Assembly: GCA_963608705.1 (NCBI GenBank)
Contig: CAVDHB010000078.1
Location: 20,059-84,058 of the forward strand
From: CAVDHB01 sp963608705
GTDB lineage: Bacteria; Bacteroidota; Bacteroidia; Bacteroidales; Bacteroidaceae
Length of the DNA stretch: 64,000 nt
Direction: 5' to 3'
Under the pieces are notes generated by a model that saw nothing but the letters and a program-made list of their open reading frames with translations, was not told where the DNA came from and searched no databases. Position 1 is the first letter of the stretch, and the number at the start of each line of letters is the position of its first letter. Below are positions 17,754 through 26,182 of this stretch, piece after piece. A program made the translations under genes and the position numbers.

Positions 17754-20105
17754 CTATAGCCTAACAACTGTCTTCTTACCTTTATAACTAACAGTTTTCA
17801 AGGATGTCATTGGCTGGTCACCCACGCCCGACTTCACTCCTACCAACACGACACGGAACTTTCGCTTGCCGAGCATTCCCTTGAACTTTCCCTGACGGTC
17901 GGCAATGGTGAGAGTGCGGTTGCGGTCGTTCCATGTAAACTGTATCGTAGAGCGGCTGCCTTTTTCGTAGTTATAGTTGTCGTTCTCGTCTTCATAGAGG
18001 GTGAACGTGCCGTTGGCTCCGGGATAGATGCGGATTTCGAGGTCGTCCCATTTCTTCTCGGTAGAGTACTGCACATCGGGACCGAAAGGCAATATGCTGC
18101 CTGCACGGACGTACAGGGGCAGCTGGTTCTTTGGGGCTGCACAATTAACGTCCTGTCCGCCTTTCATGTTCTCGTTGGTCCAGAAGTTCCACCATGAAGT
18201 GCCTTTCGGCAGGTAGACGTTCCATGATGTTGCCTTGTATTTGGTGACAGGGGCTACGAGCAGCGCACGGCCAAACATGTACTGGCTGCCTATGTCATAC
18301 ACATTCTTGTCGTCAGTGAAGTCCATGAACAAGGGGCGCATGAACGTGCCGTCATGTGCAGACACCTCGTATGACGTGCTATATATATAAGGTAACAGCC
18401 GATAGCGTAAGCGTATCATGCGCTCGATGGCATCGAACGCCCATGTACCACGGTCGCCAAACTGCCATATCTCACGTGGAAGATCTGCTCCGTGTGAACG
18501 CATCATGGGGCAGAACGTGCCGAACTGCATCCACCTCACGTACAGCTCTTGGAACTCAGGGTTCTTCGTGCCTCCACCTTTGCCCCAGCGTCCAGCGAAG
18601 AAGCCGCCTATGTCGCTGTTCCAGTTCGGTATGCCCATCATCGTGTAGTTCAGGGCTGCGGGTATATGCTTGCGGAGCACGTCCCATGTCGACTGTACGT
18701 CGCCGCTCCAAGTGTTCGACCCATAGCGTTGCTGTCCGATGAAGCCTGAACGGGTCAGGATGACCACACGCTTGTTCTTCTCCTGGGCTTTCTGATGGGT
18801 GGCTATGCCCATGTTGTGCATCAGCGAGTAAGCGTTCTTCACGCTGCGGTATGAGCCGATGCTGGTCGGGTTATCATAGTCCTTGTCCTTGCGGTTGATA
18901 TGGTCTGGCTCGGTAGAGTCAAGCCACCACCCGTCATTGCCGATGTAGCTGAAGATTCCACGGTTGAGGTAACGCCAGTATATGTCGCGCGCCTCAGGGT
19001 TGAACGGGTCGTATGGACGTGCGCCACTGCGTGGTGGCCATGTGTCAAAGTTGATGATCATCTTCTTCGAGTCGAACTCTTTGCGCTGCTCAGTCTTAGG
19101 TCCGAAGCCCGGCCACGACACAATCATCAGCTTGACGTTGAGCTTGTGTACATCGTCGGTCCACTGCTGTGGATTGGGGAAGCGCTCCTTGTCGAAGCTC
19201 ATCGAGTTCCATGCGCTGTCGGTCTTGTTGTATTCTGGCCAGTAACGCCAGTCTTGTATGAGACAGTCGAGTGGCACGCCAAGCTTGCGGTAGCGTTTCA
19301 CCACGCCCAAGCCCTCATCGGCAGTATGATAGCGTTCCTTGCTCTGGAAGAAGCCGTATGCCCAAAGCGGCAACATGGGCGCATGACCAGTGAGGTTGCG
19401 CACCTCGGCAATGATACCATCGGGCGTTCCGCCATACATGAAATAGTAGTCGGCACAGCGTCCGAGACTTTGGAAAGCAAGCTCCTGTGGCGAATCGTAG
19501 AAGTCGGATATGGAGTAATTGTCCCAATAGACGGCATAGCCTTTAGATGGAGACATGAAATAGGGCGAATAGGTGTACATGTTCTCGTTCTGCATGTGGT
19601 ACATCGAGTTGCGACGGCTGAACTTTCCGTCCATCACCTGTCCCACACCATATATAGGCTCATCGCTTTCGAGCAGGAAAGCGTTGCGCACCTGATAGGA
19701 AGGCTTGCCAGCGTCGCTCTTAGGGGTGAACGACGTGCCGTAGTCCTTGTCCTTCAGCAGAAGGTTTCCATAGTTGTCAAGGAATGAGATGCCGCCTGTC
19801 TCGGTGTTGACCATGACGCTCAGCTTCTGAGAGGTGAGCCTCACGAGGTTGCCATTGCCTGAGCGTTTTACGCCGGCATTGCCCTTGTCCATCACCACCA
19901 CAAGACTGTGCTTGTCTAACTGTGTGCCTTGGGGAACCTTGGACACTCTGACGATTGACGGGGAATAGAACTCTACCCTGACGTTCATTTGCTGTGACGT
20001 GAATGCGACACCACCGCTGATGTCGGTCACGCCTTGTGCGGAGATGCCGCACGATGCCATTACCACGAATAATATGAGTAAGGCAGTTTTCCGATTAATA
20101 TGCAT
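17754..20105 (-). CDS. Glycoside hydrolase family 31, alpha-xylosidase/alpha-glucosidase-like, secreted
   Basis: The 783-residue protein has a signal peptide (ALLILFVVMASCGISAQ), an N-terminal galactose-mutarotase-like domain to about residue 235, a TIM barrel and C-terminal beta domains. The catalytic nucleophile fits Asp396 in GWWLDSTEPD and the acid/base Asp469 in WSGDVQSTW. The LIQDWRYWPEYN segment near residue 282 is usual in bacterial alpha-xylosidases, and neighbouring GH115 sequence also points to decorated xylan or xyloglucan, but the exact sugar is inferred. Its own promoter box is at 20136-20143. The membrane regulator gene lies upstream on the same strand. Confidence 0.9.
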   Translation of the reverse strand: MHINRKTALLILFVVMASCGISAQGVTDISGGVAFTSQQMNVRVEFYSPSIVRVSKVPQGTQLDKHSLVVVMDKGNAGVKRSGNGNLVRLTSQKLSVMVNTETGGISFLDNYGNLLLKDKDYGTSFTPKSDAGKPSYQVRNAFLLESDEPIYGVGQVMDGKFSRRNSMYHMQNENMYTYSPYFMSPSKGYAVYWDNYSISDFYDSPQELAFQSLGRCADYYFMYGGTPDGIIAEVRNLTGHAPMLPLWAYGFFQSKERYHTADEGLGVVKRYRKLGVPLDCLIQDWRYWPEYNKTDSAWNSMSFDKERFPNPQQWTDDVHKLNVKLMIVSWPGFGPKTEQRKEFDSKKMIINFDTWPPRSGARPYDPFNPEARDIYWRYLNRGIFSYIGNDGWWLDSTEPDHINRKDKDYDNPTSIGSYRSVKNAYSLMHNMGIATHQKAQEKNKRVVILTRSGFIGQQRYGSNTWSGDVQSTWDVLRKHIPAALNYTMMGIPNWNSDIGGFFAGRWGKGGGTKNPEFQELYVRWMQFGTFCPMMRSHGADLPREIWQFGDRGTWAFDAIERMIRLRYRLLPYIYSTSYEVSAHDGTFMRPLFMDFTDDKNVYDIGSQYMFGRALLVAPVTKYKATSWNVYLPKGTSWWNFWTNENMKGGQDVNCAAPKNQLPLYVRAGSILPFGPDVQYSTEKKWDDLEIRIYPGANGTFTLYEDENDNYNYEKGSRSTIQFTWNDRNRTLTIADRQGKFKGMLGKRKFRVVLVGVKSGVGDQPMTSLKTVSYKGKKTVVRL

Positions 20106-20135
20106 GACTCTGTTAATTGGTTATTTTCACGGCTG

Positions 20136-20143
20136 CAAAGATA
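20136..20143 (-). promoter_or_regulatory. Bacteroidota -7 box of the GH31 gene
   Basis: The minus strand reads TATCTTTG, 30 bases upstream of the GH31 ATG. Confidence 0.55.
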
Positions 20144-20244
20144 ACCTGACAGAGAGCGAAACCACTAACAATGGCGTTGAAAAGGATGGTAACTATGTTG
20201 AAAACACCTGTTGCATAGTCACAAAATAAATAAAGCAAAATAAC

Positions 20245-20322
20245 GCAATAGGCTTCGATGGCAGATGAAGCCTATTGCGATGGCTAATGAAACAGGCTTC
20301 GATGGCGGATGAAACCTATTGC
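20245..20322. repeat. Tandem palindromic repeats with the core GGCTTCGATGGC
   Basis: A perfect 12 bp inverted repeat (GCAATAGGCTTC at 20245-20256, GAAGCCTATTGC at 20267-20278, loop GATGGCAGAT) is followed by a second, less perfect unit (AGGCTTCGATGGCGGATGAA from 20294, then ACCTATTGC to 20322). It lies between the regulator's stop and the GH31 promoter and may act as a terminator or REP-like element. Relatives of this core flank the other end of the regulator gene at 22631-22709. Confidence 0.65.
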
Positions 20323-20349
20323 ATTTAATAAGTTAATGTCATGGACTGA

Positions 20350-22323
20350 CTATGCCTTACGGTGCTTATCGACGTACTCGGAAGGGCGGCATCCATACTC
20401 TTCCTGAAAACACTTACTGAAATAACTTGGCGAGCTGAAGCCCGTCATGGTGGATATGTCAGCCACAGTCTTATCGGTATTGACGAGCATATCTGCGGCT
20501 TTCCTCAGCCGGACGCTGCGTATGAACATGCTTGGTGACTGGTCGAGCAGCGCACTTAGCTTCTTGTACAGGCCTGTACGCTCCATGCAAAGGTCACGGC
20601 TGAGCTGTTCGACACCATAGGAAGAGCCGACGTTGTCTTCGACCAATGCGATGGCTTTCTTCACGAATGCGTTGTCGTCTGTCGAAAGGGTGTCACCGCC
20701 ATCTTCCGCCTCCATCGCCTCATACTGGTTACACCGCTTTATAAGCTCTTGCACACGCTGCATGAGCTTGCGCTCCTTGTCATTGCGCTCTTTCCATGTC
20801 TTTCTTATGGATAGCAGACCGATGATTACGATTATAAATAATACGGCATATATGATATACGCCCACCATGTAAGCCACCACGGTGTGGCGATGGTGAAAT
20901 GGATTTGTGTGGCTTTGGCATTCTTGAAATGTCCGTCGACGGATGCCATCACCTGCAACAGATAGTCTCCATGCCGCATGTCAGAGAACGAGATGGTCAC
21001 GGTGCCACGTTTAGAGACATCGCCATTGCGTGTGGACTGTAACGGTGATGTCCACTGGCTCACAGCCTTGCCATTGCGGAACAGACGGTATCTGAACACG
21101 GTATGTGTGGGCAGGGCATAGTTAAGGGCAGAGAAAGTGAACGAAAGATTGTCCTGGCTGCTGCCAAAGTTGAGATTACTCACGTATGGAATAGACTCTT
21201 TCAACAGCTTAGTTCCATCTCCAGATGACAGGGTCAAAGGATTACCGTTGACAGACAGCCCCACAAGCAACGGCTTCAGCACAAGCCGTGACGCATCAAC
21301 CTTAGTACTTGCGTCATCGTTCCTCAGACTATTGGCATACAAGAGCCCCTTATCATACGTGCCGAGCCACCATCCACCCTGCCTGTCACGGAACACGGTG
21401 TTCACCTGTGGCACCACTTGACCGCCTTCCGCCATCATAAGGGCAGGCTGATAAAGAGCCTTGCCTGTCGTCAAGTCGATGTTCCAAAGCCCTTTGCCGC
21501 ATGATATGCACAGGCTGGTCCGTGAGTTGAGTATGATTGTATGTAACGTGTATGGCACTTCGAGCAGCTTCTTCCACTGCCGGGTGTGCGTATTGAACGA
21601 CAGACAGACGCTCTTGTCCCCACCACGCTTTTGGTAGAAGCACCCATCATGCCCCCTCACGGTCAGGGAAAAGCCTTTATAGACACTGCTCTCTGCTTTA
21701 GGATATGCCGCACTGACATATATCAGCCTGCCATCCTTCAGGCTATGGCATCGCACCTCGCCCGTACTGAAGAAGAGATAGGCGTTATCGCCATATACGT
21801 CTACGTCTTGCAGCACGCCGTAGTCAGCCCGTAAAGGAATGGCGAGTCGGCGGCTGACGTTGACGACCTTGTCACCTGCCACTGCCCATACGCCCCGTTC
21901 GGAATCGAGGAATACGTCATGGACAGTCTCTTTTATGCCCAACTGGCGTAGATAGCTTACAGGGTCAGAAATGTACCGTTCATGCCTAAGGTCTAATAAC
22001 AGCAAGGAATACCAGTTCTTAATCCATAATATGTCATTCTTACCTATATATACATGGTATGCGCCACGATAGTATGAAAGGTGATACTCTGTGGCTCTCT
22101 TGCGTGGATAGTGATGATAGGACATTCCGTCATAGATGTTCACACCGTCATCAGACGTGAACACCATTCGGTCATCATCCAACTGGAGGATATGCACTAT
22201 GCTGTTGCCACTAAGCCCGTTATAGGTGTCGAGGTGGTAAAAGCCTGCCGGAAACTGTGCATGGATACCGCACAGGCTCGAAAGGCACAGCAAAAGCCCC
22301 ATACAAAGCCTACTACACGACAT
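20350..22323 (-). CDS. SusR/HTCS-like membrane regulator with periplasmic sensor and AraC-type DNA-binding domain, no kinase
   Basis: The 657-residue protein has a signal-like N-terminus (LCMGLLLCLSSLCGIHAQ), about 350 residues of beta-propeller-like repeats (GLSGNSIVHILQLDD, DSERGVWAVAGDKV, DRQGGWWLGTYDKGLLY) and a Y_Y_Y-type beta-sandwich (LSFTFSALNYALP, then FRYRLF). One membrane helix follows at about residues 480-505 (WAYIIYAVLFIIVIIGLLSI), then an AraC helix-turn-helix domain over the last 90 residues (VEQLSRDLCMERTGLYKKLS, TGFSSPSYFSKCFQEEYG). A histidine kinase and receiver, usual in hybrid two-component regulators, are absent, so it acts as a one-component sensor like SusR. It probably controls the adjacent GH31 set. 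The start at 22323 is chosen to put the signal peptide at the N-terminus. Confidence 0.88.
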   Translation of the reverse strand: MSCSRLCMGLLLCLSSLCGIHAQFPAGFYHLDTYNGLSGNSIVHILQLDDDRMVFTSDDGVNIYDGMSYHHYPRKRATEYHLSYYRGAYHVYIGKNDILWIKNWYSLLLLDLRHERYISDPVSYLRQLGIKETVHDVFLDSERGVWAVAGDKVVNVSRRLAIPLRADYGVLQDVDVYGDNAYLFFSTGEVRCHSLKDGRLIYVSAAYPKAESSVYKGFSLTVRGHDGCFYQKRGGDKSVCLSFNTHTRQWKKLLEVPYTLHTIILNSRTSLCISCGKGLWNIDLTTGKALYQPALMMAEGGQVVPQVNTVFRDRQGGWWLGTYDKGLLYANSLRNDDASTKVDASRLVLKPLLVGLSVNGNPLTLSSGDGTKLLKESIPYVSNLNFGSSQDNLSFTFSALNYALPTHTVFRYRLFRNGKAVSQWTSPLQSTRNGDVSKRGTVTISFSDMRHGDYLLQVMASVDGHFKNAKATQIHFTIATPWWLTWWAYIIYAVLFIIVIIGLLSIRKTWKERNDKERKLMQRVQELIKRCNQYEAMEAEDGGDTLSTDDNAFVKKAIALVEDNVGSSYGVEQLSRDLCMERTGLYKKLSALLDQSPSMFIRSVRLRKAADMLVNTDKTVADISTMTGFSSPSYFSKCFQEEYGCRPSEYVDKHRKA

Positions 22324-22410
22324 AATCCGTAATGTATGGTCGTATAAATTCAATTCTTCAATATCTTAAGATTCAAAACAACTGTATGCACCAGTGTCCA
22401 GTGCGAATTA

Positions 22411-22418
22411 CAAATTTA
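22411..22418 (-). promoter_or_regulatory. Bacteroidota -7 box of the SusR-like regulator
   Basis: The minus strand reads TAAATTTG, about 88 bases upstream of the start at 22323. Confidence 0.45.
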
Positions 22419-22630
22419 AATAAAAGTGGGCAAATCACAAAACATTCCATGGAAATTTTCATTATCAAAATTTTGGGGACTGACTTTTGTAGAGTTTCAC
22501 TGCAATTTAAACTTTTGCTTTCCTTCAGATTTTCTGTAGAGGCAAAACGAGAAACGAATACATCACTCAAGACATAGACCGCAAACGGCTCCTTGTCCCA
22601 AACTGTTTCCACAAACATTAGCTAATTAAC

Positions 22631-22715
22631 GCAATTAGCTTCATGCCTTATCGAAGCCTTCTTCATCAGCCATCGCAAAAGGCTTCGTTGGCCATCGAAG
22701 CCTTTTGCGTTTTTG
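22631..22715. repeat. GGCTTCG palindrome array ending in a terminator-like hairpin
   Basis: A perfect 14 bp stem (22674-22687 with 22696-22709, loop TTGGCCAT) is followed on the plus strand by TTTTTG, as in a rho-independent terminator, but no plus-strand gene ends here. The flanking 22631-22673 carries further GAAGCC and CTTCAT blocks in inverted order. Sequence shared with 20245-20322 suggests one repeat family bracketing the regulator. The rest of the 22324-22828 gap holds only the regulator's promoter. Confidence 0.6.
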
Positions 22716-22828
22716 TGCGTCATTTATCCACATAAAGCATCTACCGAACAAAATCGAAGAAAAGTTTAAACAACTTCTATAAAAACACCTGCATACAAGA
22801 TTCCTTTTAAAAGCGGAAACATACTTTT

Positions 22829-23938
22829 TTATTTCCCCATCCTGTAAATTTCAGTTCCAGCCAATAGAAAAGCACCTGGGCCGTATACCTCTGTCATATC
22901 CTTAGTCACTTTTTTAGGGTCTGCGCCAATAGGCTGCACATAGCCTAATTTTCCGTCTTTCCCCACCGCCTTCAACAAAGCAGACCAACCTTTCAGTACA
23001 ACCGGCAAGTATTTCTCACGAGGCAAGATACCTTCATTCACTCCGTAGGCCAACGCATAAACAATGAAGCCCGTAGCACTGGTCTCAGGCGAAGGATACG
23101 ATGCCGGATCCAATAAGCTGGCTCTCCAGTAACCGTCCTTGCCTTGCAGAGAAGCAATGCGTTCACACATCTCTTTATACAATTGAAGATAAAAAGCACG
23201 GTCCTTAAAATTCGCAGGACGATTCCGCCACATCTCCGTCAATCCTCCGAGCACCCAGCCATTACCTCTTCCCCAAAACACTTTTGCTCCATTCGCCTCT
23301 TTCTGATTCAGATAACGACGGTCTCTAAAGAAAAGATGCTCTCTTTTGTCGTATAGATTCTGATAAGTCAACTGAAACTCACGATTCATGAAATCATAAA
23401 ATCGCTTATCGCCCGTCTCCTTATACAGACGAAGATACACACAAGGAGCCATGAAAAGTGCGTCACACCATGTCCAATGACTAAGCGTAGTAGTGTCCTT
23501 GTAGTCCAACTCGAAAGATCCCTTGGGCGGATTGGCCAGTACTTGTTCAGCCCTGAGTTTGACCGGGGCAATCATTTCAGGATTCTTGTACTTGTCATAA
23601 AGCGAAAGCCAGGTTTGCCCGATGCAAATATCATCGGCGTGATAAAAACGCTTAGCCACCCTCCAATGATTTTCTTCTCCTATATTCAGAAGCCATTGAT
23701 AGTAAGAAGTGTTTCGGTCGGTTTGCTCCGCTATCTCGGCCCAACGAGTGAGTCCCAAATAAAAAGTGGCATTCACCCAGTTCAAAGCACCGTATTTTCG
23801 AGTGTCCAGATTCTTAATCTGCCAATCAGCCACCGCTTTCATTTCCTTCTTTGTCTGAGATTTTGCAGGTATGCGCTGAGCATACACTTGCGTACCCAGT
23901 ATACACGTCAAGAGGAATAAAGTAATCAATTTTCTCAT
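22829..23938 (-). CDS. Glycoside hydrolase family 105 (unsaturated glucuronyl/rhamnogalacturonyl hydrolase)
   Basis: GH105 enzymes remove the 4,5-unsaturated uronic acid left at the non-reducing end by polysaccharide lyases. The 369-residue protein has a signal peptide (ITLFLLTCILGTQVYAQ) and an alpha/alpha toroid. The catalytic aspartate fits Asp159 in WCDALFMAPCVY; FWGRGNGWVLGGLTEM and SPETSATGFIVYALAYGV are typical later motifs. It starts 13 bases after the GH2 gene and is the last gene of the utilisation locus. The specific uronide is not evident. Confidence 0.9.
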   Translation of the reverse strand: MRKLITLFLLTCILGTQVYAQRIPAKSQTKKEMKAVADWQIKNLDTRKYGALNWVNATFYLGLTRWAEIAEQTDRNTSYYQWLLNIGEENHWRVAKRFYHADDICIGQTWLSLYDKYKNPEMIAPVKLRAEQVLANPPKGSFELDYKDTTTLSHWTWCDALFMAPCVYLRLYKETGDKRFYDFMNREFQLTYQNLYDKREHLFFRDRRYLNQKEANGAKVFWGRGNGWVLGGLTEMWRNRPANFKDRAFYLQLYKEMCERIASLQGKDGYWRASLLDPASYPSPETSATGFIVYALAYGVNEGILPREKYLPVVLKGWSALLKAVGKDGKLGYVQPIGADPKKVTKDMTEVYGPGAFLLAGTEIYRMGK

Positions 23939-23951
23939 AATAGAATGTATT

Positions 23952-26063
23952 TCAAAAGCTTGCGTGTTCTTCTTCCTGAGAATAGGTATCCGCCTCCCTT
24001 TTCTTCTCTCCCGTGTAATTCCACTTCACACTGTCAGTATATTTCTTTCCCTTATATACCACCTCCGTGGTCAGCGTATTCTGTCCTTCTGCCAACTCCA
24101 CAGGTGTGAAGAGATAGTGTACTTTCGTATACCCCCTCTTCCAGTCTTTCAATTCTTGACCGTTTAAGTACAGCTTTGGCACACCGATGTTGGAATAAAC
24201 CGCCACGGTAGTCCGCTTCTTTTCCCGGTCCGTATTGCGACGCTGGGTGATGTATAATACCGGACTTTCACTCCAATTAGCCTTATACCAGAAATAGGAA
24301 TCCTTCTTTATCTTCCTGTCAAAAGTCATCATCCCTTTCATGTTGCGGGCTGGCACCCCACCCCGGTAAGACTGAGGTACGGCAAAGTCAAACATATTCC
24401 ACAAATAGGACGCCACAATATAAGGGTGTTTCGCTATGACACTCCATTGGTATTCATGCGTCTTTGTCTGAAATGTTTCCGGATAGAACGGTTTAGTCCA
24501 GTTCAAGGAGTTACCCAGATACTCCGTCTGATGTTTCAAGTTGGAGTCTGCGCCATATTCCGTCAGCATCAGTATATTGTCTGGATAGTCTTTTTCCAGT
24601 CCTTCCACCCAAGGTTCCATGTCCTGCAATTTCTTCTCATACCATCCAAAATAGCGGTTCATGCCCTGAATGTCAGCGTTCAAATTGACAGGATGCTGCA
24701 TCACACCATATCCATTGACAGAAGCCGTATAGCGGTAAGGATCTTCCTGCTTGGCCAGTTCGTGCAGCGAACGGGTCAATGCGGCGGTATAAGCATGAGG
24801 ACGATACACTTCATTGTGCAAGCCCCATACATAGATGGAAGGATGATTATAGTTCTGACGTATCAACTCACGTAATTGCTGATGGGCGTTGTCCCATTCC
24901 TGCCCACTGACTTGATTCACAAAAGGTATTTCCGCCCACACGATGAGTCCCAAGGAATCACATTTTGAATAAAAATATTCCGCCTGTTGATAGTGGGCGA
25001 GACGTATGGTCGTGGCTCCGATATCCATAATGTAAGATAAATCCTCGTCATGGTCTTTATAGGACAAGGCACTGCCTTTACCCCAGCGGTCTTGATGACG
25101 GGTCACTCCATACATCGGATATTTCTTCCCGTTCAAGTAAAAGCCCTTTCCAACCACGACTTCAAAACGCCGTATCCCCAACGGCTGCACTACTCGGTCC
25201 ACCTCTTTACCGTCTTTCCACAAACAAGATTTCACTTTATACAAATACGGATCTTTTCTCCCCTGCCAAAGGTGAGGATTACGCAAGGTAAAGTCAGTCA
25301 CCTGGTCTTGTATCCCCTGGGACGTTAACCGAATCTCTTTTGAGACGGAAGCTACTTGCTTCCCCTGCGCATCATAGATGGTATTGACCAATGTCAGAGG
25401 CACAGGATTTCCTGTATGATTATCCAGCTTCACCCTCACCTTTATATCCGCTTTCTTACTTGATACATTAGACTGGGAGATATACACCCCGGAAGAACCT
25501 GTATCAGACATTGTGATACTGCAAGGTTCCGTACTCACTAGCCATACCGGACGATATATGCCTCCGTACACACCAAACAGCACATGATTCACAGGGATGA
25601 CATCCTTCCGGGCTGTATTGTCCGCTTTCACTACTATCAAATTATCCGCTCCATAGTTCAACCCGTCGGTCAATTCCACGGTAAATGCGGAATATGCTCC
25701 TTTATGAGTGCCGACTAATTGTCCATTCAGATATACCTCTGCACAACTGCCTACTCCTTCAAATTTCAGAAACACCCGCTTACCTTTCAATCCAGCCGGA
25801 CACTGGAAAGACTTTCGATAATAGGCCGGTCCCTGATAGAAATGATCATACCGCACCTGCATATCCTGCGCATTCCATGTATGAGGAATGGACACCGTTT
25901 CCCATTTAGCATTCCATATTCCTTCTGCCCGAAGCAGATTGTCTGTGGGAAAAGGTCCTTTCTTAAACTCCCATCCTTGATTGAATGATTGCACCTCTCT
26001 CGCCACGGCGGGAAGAGAGAGCGTGAATAATAAGGTATAAAACAGCTTTTTTATCATTTTCAT
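23952..26063 (-). CDS. Glycoside hydrolase family 2 (beta-galactosidase/beta-glucuronidase type)
   Basis: The 703-residue secreted enzyme has a signal peptide (FYTLLFTLSLPAVA), the GH2 sugar-binding jelly roll (YYRKSFQCP, EVYLNGQLVGTHKGAYSAF), an immunoglobulin-like domain and a TIM barrel. The acid/base is Glu418 in GLHNEV and the nucleophile Glu502 in MLTEYGAD. A short C-terminal beta domain (LYLNGQELKDWKRG) follows, then a charged tail. Whether the sugar is galactose, glucuronate or another is not clear from these motifs. It has a possible promoter of its own at 26099-26106 and is 13 bases ahead of GH105. Confidence 0.92.
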   Translation of the reverse strand: MKMIKKLFYTLLFTLSLPAVAREVQSFNQGWEFKKGPFPTDNLLRAEGIWNAKWETVSIPHTWNAQDMQVRYDHFYQGPAYYRKSFQCPAGLKGKRVFLKFEGVGSCAEVYLNGQLVGTHKGAYSAFTVELTDGLNYGADNLIVVKADNTARKDVIPVNHVLFGVYGGIYRPVWLVSTEPCSITMSDTGSSGVYISQSNVSSKKADIKVRVKLDNHTGNPVPLTLVNTIYDAQGKQVASVSKEIRLTSQGIQDQVTDFTLRNPHLWQGRKDPYLYKVKSCLWKDGKEVDRVVQPLGIRRFEVVVGKGFYLNGKKYPMYGVTRHQDRWGKGSALSYKDHDEDLSYIMDIGATTIRLAHYQQAEYFYSKCDSLGLIVWAEIPFVNQVSGQEWDNAHQQLRELIRQNYNHPSIYVWGLHNEVYRPHAYTAALTRSLHELAKQEDPYRYTASVNGYGVMQHPVNLNADIQGMNRYFGWYEKKLQDMEPWVEGLEKDYPDNILMLTEYGADSNLKHQTEYLGNSLNWTKPFYPETFQTKTHEYQWSVIAKHPYIVASYLWNMFDFAVPQSYRGGVPARNMKGMMTFDRKIKKDSYFWYKANWSESPVLYITQRRNTDREKKRTTVAVYSNIGVPKLYLNGQELKDWKRGYTKVHYLFTPVELAEGQNTLTTEVVYKGKKYTDSVKWNYTGEKKREADTYSQEEEHASF

Positions 26064-26098
26064 TACTAATTTAGGACATCATGAATTACAGGCAAGTG

Positions 26099-26106
26099 CA
26101 AATTTA
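26099..26106 (-). promoter_or_regulatory. Possible internal promoter (-7 box) for GH2-GH105
   Basis: The minus strand reads TAAATTTG in the 119-base gap between GH29 and GH2, 36 bases before the GH2 ATG. It would allow partial uncoupling from the susC promoter. Confidence 0.45.
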
Positions 26107-26182
26107 CGAAATCTGCTCATAAAAACACTCTTTGAATGTGTTGAACTTGCGCATCTTGTCAGAGAAGCCATACTCACCTTCT

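Noticed and set aside
18900..19787. 295-residue plus-strand frame within the GH31 gene
   Set aside because: The minus strand encodes GH31 with catalytic residues across this whole span; the plus frame has no recognisable features.
20106..20349. Possible CRISPR-like repeats near the regulator
   Set aside because: Only two unequal palindromic units are present with no regular spacers; it is a palindromic repeat pair and not an array.
22373..22618. 81-residue minus-strand frame upstream of the SusR-like regulator
   Set aside because: It covers the regulator's promoter region and has no recognisable features.
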